64,000 nucleotides of DNA. Source: an uncultured Clostridia bacterium. Lineage in GTDB: Bacteria; Bacillota; Clostridia; Oscillospirales; Acutalibacteraceae. The stretch is from positions 1-64,000 of the forward strand of contig CAJFOZ010000019.1 of the NCBI GenBank assembly GCA_904397895.1. Direction: 5' to 3'. The position numbers and the translations under genes were made by a program. Under the pieces are notes generated by a model. That model had not been told where the DNA came from. It searched no databases and worked only from the letters and a program-made list of their open reading frames with translations. Shown here one piece after another: positions 1-6,335 of this stretch; within the stretch, counting starts at the first letter, position 1, and each line of letters begins with the position of its first letter.

Positions 1-111
1 AAAATCACCGCGCCGGAAGACGGTTCTCTCCACCCCAAAACGATTGGGGAAAAACAAATTATCGTCCGACGCCTGCTGCCAAGAATTCTTCTTGATTCGT
101 TTATGCAGCAT
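1..111 (-). CDS. Partial N-terminus of an unrecognised protein running off the left edge
   Basis: An open frame of 37 codons begins with ATG at 111 and has no stop before the window ends. The visible residues (starting MLHKRIKK, with FFPNRFG further on) match no family I recognise. A good SigA-type promoter lies so close upstream that the transcript would start within a few bases of this ATG. Translation is therefore either nearly leaderless or starts at a later codon outside or inside this stretch. The start assignment is weak. Confidence 0.35.
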   Translation of the reverse strand, partial: MLHKRIKKNSWQQASDDNLFFPNRFGVERTVFRRGDF

Positions 112-120
112 CTGTCTTCT

Positions 121-149
121 ATTATACGCTTTTCCGCTTATTTTTGCAA
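121..149 (-). promoter_or_regulatory. SigA-type promoter reading out of the window to the left
   Basis: On the minus strand TTGCAA (144-149) and TATAAT (121-126) are separated by 17 bp. It lies just beyond the terminator of the hydrogenase-like operon, so it should start a new transcription unit. Confidence 0.6.
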
Positions 150-202
150 TTTTTCCGTTTGTTCTCATTCATTTTCTGGCCTATTTTGTCACAAAGCTCC
201 AA

Positions 203-237
203 AAAACAAAAAAGCCGCCGGTTTTTACCAGCGACTT
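203..237 (-). terminator. Terminator of the hydrogenase-like operon
   Basis: Read leftward, GTCGCTGGT and ACCGGCGGC pair (with G-U pairs) around an A-rich loop. A run of T follows, directly after the stop codon of the PHP gene. Confidence 0.75.
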
Positions 238-240
238 CCT

Positions 241-975
241 TTATCGCGCCCATTTCATGGGAAAACGACCGTTCAGCCCGTCGATGAGGGCTTTGGGGGT
301 ACACTCCGGCAGATCCAGCCACGGTCCGGCGTCGCGGAGCTGATCCAGCATGTGGGCGTCGGAATTGAGCAGCAGGGGCATGGACTGCAAAATGGGATGC
401 TTTTGCTCCAAAGCCTCCACATCCCCCTTTGCGGAGATTTCCGCCGCCGTGAACCCGGCCTCCGGGGGGATGGCGCCTAAGGAGGATAGGATGCTGTAGG
501 CGCTTTTGTCGATGTGGGCGGGGAAGCAGGCCCCGCCAAAGGAGGATACTGCATCATGGACCTGGTCCACGCTTATGTCGGCCGCCGTCACCAGAAGCAG
601 CGGTTCTGTGCCGATGACATTGTCCTCCTCATCCATGATAAGCTGACGGCCAAACACGTCGTCGTCAGCCGGCAAAGGCGGGATCTTTTGATGCACATAG
701 TCGGAGAAAGCGGCCGCCGCCTCCAGATCGGGCAGCAGGCACACCACATGGATGTCCTCCGCCGTGCACAATTCCATACCCGGCACCACCGTCACCCCCA
801 TCTGCTGCCCCACCTTGACCACCGCCGGACAGTTGAGGCAGGAATTGTGGTCGGTGACGGCGATCATGGAAAGGCCGCATAACTTTGCCATATTGACGAT
901 GTTGTTGGGGGTCATATCGTCGTCGCCGCAGGGGGACAGGGCCGAGTGGATGTGCAAATCATAGGTCACTTTCAT
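241..975 (-). CDS. PHP-domain phosphoesterase
   Basis: A 244-residue protein of the PHP (polymerase and histidinol phosphatase) superfamily. Seen: the N-terminal DLHIHSALSPCGDDD metal-binding motif, ITHNS-like AVTDHNS at about residue 40, a GMELCT strand, PAHIDK, and a late NSDAH motif. These residues bind two or three divalent metals in the family and support phosphoester hydrolysis; the substrate cannot be read from sequence. The chosen ATG at 975 overlaps the stop of the upstream DRTGG gene by 4 nt (ATGA), indicating translational coupling. It is the last gene of the hydrogenase-like operon, which suggests a signalling or nucleotide-turnover role, but that is inference. The longer in-frame extension upstream is rejected because it overlaps the DRTGG gene. 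Confidence 0.88.
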   Translation of the reverse strand: MKVTYDLHIHSALSPCGDDDMTPNNIVNMAKLCGLSMIAVTDHNSCLNCPAVVKVGQQMGVTVVPGMELCTAEDIHVVCLLPDLEAAAAFSDYVHQKIPPLPADDDVFGRQLIMDEEDNVIGTEPLLLVTAADISVDQVHDAVSSFGGACFPAHIDKSAYSILSSLGAIPPEAGFTAAEISAKGDVEALEQKHPILQSMPLLLNSDAHMLDQLRDAGPWLDLPECTPKALIDGLNGRFPMKWAR

Positions 976-1304
976 TCCAGACACCGGGATAGTTCCACCG
1001 CCAGCGCATAGGTCGGCTTTTCGCTGCCTAGGACGGGGATGCCCTCTTCGTCGGCGCGAGCCTTTGCATCCTCGTCGAATTCCGCCCGTTCGGCCAGGAT
1101 GATGCAGGCGGTGTCGGCCAGAGATGCCACGGCGATGGAATTGAGATTGCCCATCACGGTGATCCATGCGTCGCCTTCTTGGGCGCGGCCCATCACCCAG
1201 CTGAGAAGATCGCCGCAGTATCCGCCGGTGACGGGACGGTCCAGCCCTTCTTTGCCGGCCAGCACCTTTAAATCAAGGGCCTCTGCCAGTTGGGACACGG
1301 TCAT
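972..1304 (-). CDS. DRTGG-domain protein
   Basis: A 110-residue single-domain protein resembling the DRTGG fold, with LDRPVTGGYCGDLLSWVMG at residues 21-39 and the A-E-G-D pattern after it. Isolated DRTGG proteins occur beside [FeFe]-hydrogenase-like genes in many Clostridia, and the fold is also found in phosphotransacetylase and CBS-type proteins as a regulatory ligand-binding module. It overlaps by 4 nt both the hydrogenase homologue upstream (1301-1304) and the PHP gene downstream, so it is co-translated with them. The ligand is unknown. It is a distant paralogue of the 118-residue protein at 3113-3469. Confidence 0.8.
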   Translation of the reverse strand: MTVSQLAEALDLKVLAGKEGLDRPVTGGYCGDLLSWVMGRAQEGDAWITVMGNLNSIAVASLADTACIILAERAEFDEDAKARADEEGIPVLGSEKPTYALAVELSRCLE

Positions 1305-2626
1305 TGGGAATCACCCTCCTTCGATGATATGGATGGATGAGGGACATACCCCTCGATTTCGGTCAATTGGTTGGCGATGGATTGGATGCGCTCCCGCATC
1401 TTAAAGATGCAGTCGCTTTCCTTGGCCTGCCCTAACACAATGTCCTCCGCCAAGGCGCGGCAGGAGGGCGCGCCGCAGGAACCGCAGTCCAACCCCGGCA
1501 GGGATTCCGCGATGGTCTGGGCCTTGGTCATGCGTTCCATGGCCTCCACCACATTGTCGGCCAGGTTGAGCACCGGGGCGAACTCCAGTTCCGACGTCCA
1601 CTTGAGCTGGGAGGGAACCTCTTCCTCCGACAGATGATTGCAGGAGACCGGCAGGTATTTGCGCAATTTTTGGATGCGGGCCCGGGCCACATAAGGATTT
1701 TCCACCGTAAACACCCCGCCGACGCATCCGCCGGGACAGGCGTTTAACTCGATGAAATCCAATTCGCTAAAGCGCTCGTCCTCCAGTTCCTCCAGCACCT
1801 TGATGACGTTTTCAATGCCGTCGGCCGCCAGATACTGTTCGTTGAGCAGCGCCGCCGATTCCCCGCCGATGCCGGCCCATCCTACCCCGATGATGCCGGA
1901 GTGGGACAATGGTTCCACCTGGCCGTCCAGCTTATTCATGGCTCCCACCAGGGCAGGATAGATGTCGCTGATGGCGATGGCGCCGTCCACAGCCGAACGG
2001 TCGATGCCGATGGGCATTTTGATGTCGGTCACCTTGGCGGCGCAGGGGGTGATAAAAAAGACGCCGATGTCGCTCATGGGGAGCCCGGTCTTTTCGGCCG
2101 CCTCCCGCTTGGCCATGATGGCGGCCGCCTCCATGGGAGCTTTGAGGGGCAGGACGTTTTCACACAGGTCGGGAAACCGCACCCGGATGAGCCGCACCAC
2201 CGCCGGACAGGCCGAACTGATCACCGGCTTGCGGATTTTGCCCTCGCTCATGACGCGGCGGGTGGCTTCGCTGATGATCTCCGCCCCGCGGGATACCTCA
2301 AATACATGGTCAAACCCGATCTTTTTCAGGCCGGTGAGCACCGTGTCGATATCGTCCAGATTGTTAAACTGGCCGTAGAGGGTGGGGGCGGGCAGGGCGA
2401 TTTTATATTTGAAATTTTGGATGGACTCGATGGGATCAGGACGCGCCTTTTTGGCGTGGTAAGGGCACACACGGATGCACACCGAGCAGTCGATACACCG
2501 CTCGCTCATGATGACCGCCTTTCCGTCCCGGACGCGGATGGCCTCGGTGGGGCAGCGTTTGATGCAGTTGGTGCACCCTTTGCATTTATCCTTATCGAGG
2601 GTAACCGAATGGAAAAAACGATCCAA
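1301..2626 (-). CDS. [FeFe]-hydrogenase-like protein, probable sensory (HydS-type)
   Basis: A 441-residue protein. Two [4Fe-4S] ferredoxin motifs are visible (Cys 15/18/21/25 and 44/47/50/54), then an H-cluster domain, then a C-terminal 4Fe-4S motif CGSCGAPSC with a later Cys. The three H-cluster motifs read SSACP (about residue 137), TPCAAK and NACPGGCVGG, so the four cluster-ligand cysteines are kept. The proton-relay cysteine of catalytic enzymes (first C of TSCCP) is alanine. That substitution is known from slow, putatively sensory group C/D hydrogenases. No PAS domain is fused. Neighbouring anti-sigma-type ATPase, DRTGG and PHP genes support a signalling role rather than bulk H2 turnover. 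Assembly would need HydEFG encoded elsewhere. Confidence 0.87.
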   Translation of the reverse strand: MDRFFHSVTLDKDKCKGCTNCIKRCPTEAIRVRDGKAVIMSERCIDCSVCIRVCPYHAKKARPDPIESIQNFKYKIALPAPTLYGQFNNLDDIDTVLTGLKKIGFDHVFEVSRGAEIISEATRRVMSEGKIRKPVISSACPAVVRLIRVRFPDLCENVLPLKAPMEAAAIMAKREAAEKTGLPMSDIGVFFITPCAAKVTDIKMPIGIDRSAVDGAIAISDIYPALVGAMNKLDGQVEPLSHSGIIGVGWAGIGGESAALLNEQYLAADGIENVIKVLEELEDERFSELDFIELNACPGGCVGGVFTVENPYVARARIQKLRKYLPVSCNHLSEEEVPSQLKWTSELEFAPVLNLADNVVEAMERMTKAQTIAESLPGLDCGSCGAPSCRALAEDIVLGQAKESDCIFKMRERIQSIANQLTEIEGYVPHPSISSKEGDSQ

Positions 2627-2678
2627 AGCGGGTCACTCCTTTGCAGGGTCAAACGAAATCATGTTTCCCTCAGAGAGA

Positions 2679-3116
2679 TTATGAGGATTTGCCGGGGACA
2701 AACACCGTCATAAACACCGTGGTGCCTTTGCCGATTTCGGTGTCGATCCTCATTTCGTCGGTGTATTTTTTGATGTTGGGAAGCCCCATTCCAGCGCCAA
2801 ATCCCAGGGAACGGACGTTGTCCGGCGCAGTGGACCAGCCTTCCTGCATGGCCTTCTCCACATCCGGAATGCCCGGGCCGTGGTCGATGAGCTGGATGTC
2901 GATGCGGTCGGGAGCGATGTCGATCTCGGCCACGCCGCCGTTTGCATGGATGACCATATTGATCTCGCCCTCGTACATGGCGATGGCCACACGGCGCACA
3001 GCGTCGGAGGGGAAGCCCAATTTTTTCAGCCGGTTTTTGACCATGCCCGAGGCTTCGCCGGCGCGGGTGAAGTCGTCGCCCGGGACGTCGTAGTGCAAAT
3101 GAATGGTCTGACTCAT
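2679..3116 (-). CDS. Anti-sigma-factor-type ATP-binding protein (HATPase_c)
   Basis: A 145-residue GHKL ATPase-fold protein of the RsbW/SpoIIAB type. Seen: an N-box around EGEINMVIHANGG (residues 49-61), a G1 box DHGPGIPD, and a G2 box GFGAGMGLPNIKKYTD. A conserved TTVFMTVF strand closes the fold. Such proteins phosphorylate anti-sigma antagonists on serine or bind a partner directly; no sensor or histidine-transfer domain is present. It overlaps the upstream DRTGG-like gene by 4 nt and precedes the hydrogenase homologue by 52 nt. A partner for it (STAS protein or sigma factor) is not in the window. Confidence 0.85.
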   Translation of the reverse strand: MSQTIHLHYDVPGDDFTRAGEASGMVKNRLKKLGFPSDAVRRVAIAMYEGEINMVIHANGGVAEIDIAPDRIDIQLIDHGPGIPDVEKAMQEGWSTAPDNVRSLGFGAGMGLPNIKKYTDEMRIDTEIGKGTTVFMTVFVPGKSS

Positions 3117-3469
3117 TCCAACTCACATCCCCCTCGCAGGCCGTTGGTATACAAAAGGCCGCAGGCTGTAAACAGCCGGTAGGGTGTGGCAAGCAGGGCG
3201 ATTTCCCGCTGTTTTGCCAGCTGGACGATGGAATCGTCCGGGGTTTTGCCCCGCACAAAGACGATGCACTTCATCTCCATCATCTCAGCGGTGCGGACCA
3301 CTTGGGGATTGACCAAGCCGGTCAGCAGCACCGATTGATCCTTGACAAAGGCCAGGACATCGCTCATCATATCGCTGCCGCAGGCGGTGTGCACCTCGGC
3401 GTTGAGGGCTTCCTCGTCGCCCCAAATAATGGTGGCTTTGAGGATGTCTGCGATTTCACGTACCAACAT
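3113..3469 (-). CDS. DRTGG-like domain protein, first gene of hydrogenase-like operon
   Basis: A 118-residue protein starting MLVREIADIL. It carries the ACGSDMMSDVLAFV and LLTGLVNPQVVRTAEMM segments typical of the stand-alone DRTGG-type proteins found next to [FeFe]-hydrogenase genes, followed by a Rossmann-like CIVFVRGK strand. The ATG at 3469 is chosen because GGGAGGA stands 7 nt upstream; the 16-codon-longer open frame lacks a ribosome site and would begin inside the promoter. The stop overlaps the next ATG. Function unknown; a small-molecule-binding regulatory role is inferred from the fold and the operon. Confidence 0.78.
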   Translation of the reverse strand: MLVREIADILKATIIWGDEEALNAEVHTACGSDMMSDVLAFVKDQSVLLTGLVNPQVVRTAEMMEMKCIVFVRGKTPDDSIVQLAKQREIALLATPYRLFTACGLLYTNGLRGGCELE

Positions 3470-3516
3470 GGTGTGATTCCTCCCATCACAAATCAGATAC
3501 CGGAATGCTTCCAGCA

Positions 3517-3526
3517 ATTATACCAT
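3517..3526 (-). promoter_or_regulatory. Extended -10 promoter of the hydrogenase-like operon
   Basis: On the minus strand TGG precedes TATAAT (3517-3522), giving an extended -10 element. The -35 region is only a weak TTTTAA 17 bp upstream. The leader to the first ATG is about 40 nt. Confidence 0.6.
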
Positions 3527-3591
3527 ATTTTTCGATATTTTAAAAGGTTTTTTGCCTGGTTTTTTCTACATATCTGTGGAACTGTGGGCTT

Positions 3592-3840
3592 TTATCCAAA
3601 GTCGTGCCGGGCATCTATTTGAACTCCCATGCGTTCAAAGATGCACACGAACTCTTCTATTTGAGAGAAACATTCATCGTCATCAAGCGTATCATCTTCC
3701 AATACTGCTTTAATCAATTTTAAAGCCTGATAACACTGACTTTCCACTAACTCTTTTGGATCAATTGAAAGGTTTGGAAAGGTTATTTGTATTTCTTCTT
3801 CCAAAAGAATTGCTTTCAAAATTTCTTGATAAAGTTCCAT
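3592..3840 (-). CDS. Small acidic protein of unknown function
   Basis: An 82-residue protein rich in Glu, Asp, Leu and Ile (start MELYQEILKAILLEEE), probably all-helical and without membrane segments. I recognise no family. The ATG at 3840 has AGGAGG 7 nt upstream and a clear TTGCAC/TACAAT promoter, so the start is well supported. It is transcribed divergently from the XRE regulator at 3928. Twin operator-like dyads cover its promoter, so it is probably repressed by that regulator. The pairing resembles a small toxin/antitoxin- or phage-remnant-style regulatory module, but nothing in the protein itself proves this. Confidence 0.7.
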   Translation of the reverse strand: MELYQEILKAILLEEEIQITFPNLSIDPKELVESQCYQALKLIKAVLEDDTLDDDECFSQIEEFVCIFERMGVQIDARHDFG

Positions 3841-3855
3841 GAATATACCTCCTAT

Positions 3856-3906
3856 GCAACAGTATTGTAGCATAAAGCCAATGCTTGTGCAACAAAATAG
3901 TAGCAT
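3856..3906. repeat. Two 18-bp operator-like direct repeats
   Basis: Copies at 3856-3873 and 3889-3906 share 15 of 18 bases (GCAACA-N5-GTAGCAT) and are 33 bp apart, about three helical turns. Each is an imperfect dyad of the form GCWACA...TGTWGC. One copy covers the -10 and the other overlaps the -35 of the leftward promoter. The adjacent XRE protein is the natural candidate to bind them. Confidence 0.65.
3864..3892 (-). promoter_or_regulatory. Promoter of the 82-residue protein gene
   Basis: Minus-strand TTGCAC (3887-3892) and TACAAT (3864-3869) with a 17-bp spacer, ending about 20 bp before the ribosome site. Both hexamers lie inside or at the edge of the repeated dyads. Confidence 0.7.
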
Positions 3907-3927
3907 CAAATCAGAGGTGGTGCTGCT

Positions 3928-4161
3928 ATGATGTTTCAGAGGCTAGAGGACTTGAGAGTGGATGCCGATAAAACCCAGGAGGAAATTGCCGGAGTACTTC
4001 ACTGTAAAAGAGAGGTCTACCGACGATATGAAAAGGGAATCTATGAGATTCCGGTATGGGCTTTGATTGCGTTGGCCGATTATTATAACACCAGCACCGA
4101 TTATATCCTAGGCCGTACAGACCGGCGGGAACCCTATGAAAAGCAAACGTCCAATGGGTAA
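3928..4161 (+). CDS. XRE-family transcriptional regulator
   Basis: A 77-residue, single-domain Cro/CI-type HTH protein. The helix-turn-helix is visible as KTQEEIAGVLHCKREVYRRYEKG (about residues 15-37). A typical third-to-fifth helix section PVWALIALADYYNTSTDYILG follows; this ending is common in Clostridial SinR-like repressors. GAGGTGG lies 7 nt before the ATG. No effector domain is present. It is divergent from the 82-residue unknown protein. The operator-like dyads between them suggest it controls that gene and possibly itself. Confidence 0.85.
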   Translation: MMFQRLEDLRVDADKTQEEIAGVLHCKREVYRRYEKGIYEIPVWALIALADYYNTSTDYILGRTDRREPYEKQTSNG

Positions 4162-4213
4162 AAATCCATCGTCAAAAACCCCAAGAGGTTTGATAGCGCT
4201 ACTATTTTATATA

Positions 4214-4258
4214 CAAAAATGCCGGCTGAATGGATACAGATTCAGCCGGCATTTTTTG
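4214..4258. terminator. Bidirectional terminator
   Basis: A near-perfect stem (AATGCCGGCTGAAT paired with ATTCAGCCGGCATT) flanked by A and T runs. It serves the XRE gene from the left and the phosphohexomutase from the right. Confidence 0.9.
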
Positions 4259-4278
4259 TTATTGGAAAGGAGGATGGA

Positions 4279-5802
4279 TTATGCTTGGATCCATGGAGTG
4301 AGAGGGGAGAGATCCAGGCCGTCGTATTGACGCAGGAAAGAGTAAATGTGCTGGGCGATGATCTTGACGCCGCCGGGTTGGTCGGACTCGATGTTGAGGG
4401 GCAGAATGGGGTCGTGGAGGGAGAGGCGCAGCAAGAACCAGCCGTCGCCGTCCTCCTTGCCAAAGGAGACCCGCACCCCTTCCCGATTGTCGGGAGCCAA
4501 TGTCCAATTGGGACATTTTTGCACCTGCTCAAGAAGATCGTCCAGCACCTTTTGACCGTAGGACTTAAAATCCTCCGGCAGGATTTTGAATCGGATCTCA
4601 GCCGCTTCGGCCGGTTCGGCCAAGGTTTCAATAAGCTGGCCGATGGTGCGGCCCTCCCGGCGGAGTTTGGCCATCTGTACCAGGATTTTGGACACCAGAT
4701 AAGCGCCGTCGTCCAGGAAATAGTTTTCTTTTAAGGCACCGTGACCGGAGGTTTCAATGGCGGCCTGGCAGTCGATGCCCTGCTCATTGAGGCGGATGGC
4801 CTCGTTGATGACGTTTTTGTATCCCCGCTTAAACCGGTGATGCACCCCGCCCAGGGAGGCGATGAAATCGGCCAAACCGCTGGAGGTCACAGAGTCGGTG
4901 ACAATGGTGGTGCCGGGATGTTCTTCCAAAAGAATGGCGGCCAACAGGGCGATGATGCGGTTGCGGTTGATCTCCTGACCAGAGCTATCCACCACGGCGG
5001 CCCGGTCCACGTCGGTGTCGAAGATGATGCCAAGGTCGGCGTGATTTTCTAGCACCGCCTCCCGGATGGCGGCCATGGCGGTGGGATCCTCCGGGTTGGG
5101 GATGTGGTTGGGAAAGTTGCCGTCGGGATCCAGGTAATTGCTGCCGCCGGTATCGGCGCCCAGGGGCTTTAGGACCTTCTCAGCGAAAAAACCGCCGGCG
5201 CCGTTGCCGGCGTCCACCACAATGCGCAGTCCCTCCAAGGGGAGCTGGCCGCCGGTGGCGTGGCGGATGTTATCCACCAACCCTTGTGCGTACACCGAGA
5301 GAAAATCCAAAGTTTCCCGTTTGCCGCTGTGGACGGCGATGGAAAACTCCCCCTTCTCGCAGATGTCCAATAAGGCGGTGATGTCGTCGTGATCCAGTCC
5401 CCCCTCCGGGACAAAGAACTTGAGGCCGTTGCGGTTGAAGGGCAGATGGCTGGCCGTCACCATAATGGAGCCGTCGAAGGAAAATCCGTCGGTCACCAAG
5501 GTCATAAACATGGCGGGGGTGGAACAAAGCCCACAGTCGGTGACGGTGACGCCCATGTGCTGGAGCCCTTGGGCGGCGGCGTCCAGAAGGTCGGGGCCGG
5601 ATAGACGGGAGTCCCTCCCGATGGCCACCCGGAGATCCTCCAACGATCTTCCTGTGCGGCGGGAAAGCCATACCCCAAAGGCGGCGCCGATGACGCTGGC
5701 CGCCTCCGGGGTCAGATTGACCGGTTGCCCCTCCACGCCGTGCAAGGCCACGCCTCGGATATCGCTGCCGTTTTGCAACTTTTTCCATTGAATTTTCTGC
5801 AT
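4279..5802 (-). CDS. Phosphohexomutase (phosphomannomutase/phosphoglucomutase)
   Basis: A 507-residue alpha-D-phosphohexomutase, interconverting hexose 1- and 6-phosphates. Seen: the phosphoserine loop TASHLPFNRNG (about residue 117; canonical TASHNP is slightly changed), a metal-binding DTDVDR loop (DGDxDR in most relatives), the sugar-binding ETSGHGA segment, and a C-terminal REGVRV/DGWFLLR phosphate-binding region. Length fits the bacterial PMM/PGM class. ATG at 5802 is preferred; a TTG one codon upstream sits at slightly better distance from GGGAGGA and cannot be excluded. It is monocistronic, with its own promoter and a hairpin leader. Whether glucose or mannose phosphate is the main substrate cannot be decided here. 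Confidence 0.88.
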   Translation of the reverse strand: MQKIQWKKLQNGSDIRGVALHGVEGQPVNLTPEAASVIGAAFGVWLSRRTGRSLEDLRVAIGRDSRLSGPDLLDAAAQGLQHMGVTVTDCGLCSTPAMFMTLVTDGFSFDGSIMVTASHLPFNRNGLKFFVPEGGLDHDDITALLDICEKGEFSIAVHSGKRETLDFLSVYAQGLVDNIRHATGGQLPLEGLRIVVDAGNGAGGFFAEKVLKPLGADTGGSNYLDPDGNFPNHIPNPEDPTAMAAIREAVLENHADLGIIFDTDVDRAAVVDSSGQEINRNRIIALLAAILLEEHPGTTIVTDSVTSSGLADFIASLGGVHHRFKRGYKNVINEAIRLNEQGIDCQAAIETSGHGALKENYFLDDGAYLVSKILVQMAKLRREGRTIGQLIETLAEPAEAAEIRFKILPEDFKSYGQKVLDDLLEQVQKCPNWTLAPDNREGVRVSFGKEDGDGWFLLRLSLHDPILPLNIESDQPGGVKIIAQHIYSFLRQYDGLDLSPLTPWIQA

Positions 5803-5860
5803 CAAGTGAAGTTCCTCCCCATCTCAAAATTTACCTCTTTTTGATTTGATCGGATCAGAA

Positions 5861-5912
5861 AAGCGGCGCGAAGGCAAGAAAACAGAAGATTGCCTTTGCC
5901 GCTTTTTCGACA
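5861..5912 (-). promoter_or_regulatory. Stable hairpin in the phosphohexomutase leader
   Basis: In the roughly 115-nt leader, AAAAGCGGCAAAGGCAA and TTGCCTTCGCGCCGCTTTT pair to form a long, slightly bulged stem, followed by TTTTCTG. It looks like an intrinsic terminator between promoter and gene, so it may act as an attenuator; no ligand class is recognised. Confidence 0.5.
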
Positions 5913-5926
5913 AACTTGTTGTGATT

Positions 5927-5955
5927 ATTATACCAGACCGTCCAGTTTGATTCAA
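5927..5955 (-). promoter_or_regulatory. Promoter of the phosphohexomutase gene
   Basis: Minus-strand TTGAAT (5950-5955), 17-bp spacer, TATAAT (5927-5932) with TGG extension. Confidence 0.75.
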
Positions 5956-5990
5956 TCGTAGGAAAGCGAGAAAAACCAAAGAGTCCGCCC

Positions 5991-6019
5991 TTGACTTTGG
6001 GGAGGGAGGGTGCTATCAT
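5991..6019 (+). promoter_or_regulatory. Promoter of thrS T-box leader
   Basis: TTGACT (5991-5996) and TATCAT (6014-6019) with a 17-bp spacer. Transcription should start near 6026, at the 5' end of the T-box leader. Confidence 0.75.
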
Positions 6020-6025
6020 GAAACA

Positions 6026-6286
6026 AAATAAAACGTCGAAGGGGAAGGCTTTGTCCCGGTTGTTTTGTCAAAAGAGAGGTGCGCCGTCGGCTGGGAGCGC
6101 ATCGGCAAAGGGGATATGGCTACCGCCCCCGAGTGCGCATCGAAGGCGGATGCATAAGGTGCGCCGGTTTTCCCGCCGTTATCGGGGCAATGAGAGCGCA
6201 GGCTTGTCAAAAGCCGGCGCTGAAATTGGGTGGAACCGCGTGGCTGTCGCCTCGCCCCAGTGTTTGGGGGCGGGGCGTTTTTGTTT
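6026..6286 (+). promoter_or_regulatory. T-box riboswitch, threonine specifier ACC
   Basis: Stem I has an AGAGAG element and an apical loop flanked by GCCGTCGGC/GCATCGGC. The specifier is most likely ACC (6122-6124), followed by GCC as usual. A stem III-like hairpin (AGCGC...GGCGCT, 6194-6221) precedes the T-box core GGGTGGAACCGCG (6228-6240). A strong terminator stem (GCCTCGCCCC with GGGGCGGGGC, then T-run) ends it. Uncharged tRNA-Thr would stabilise the antiterminator and raise thrS expression. Confidence 0.92.
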
Positions 6287-6335
6287 GCAAAAAAGCTTGT
6301 CCCCCACCAGAAAATGCCGTAAGGAGCTGAAGAAA

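Noticed and set aside
5991..6335. N-terminal extension of the thrS frame
   Set aside because: It coincides with the T-box leader and transcriptional terminator; the canonical TGS-domain start is at 6336 with AAGGAG upstream.
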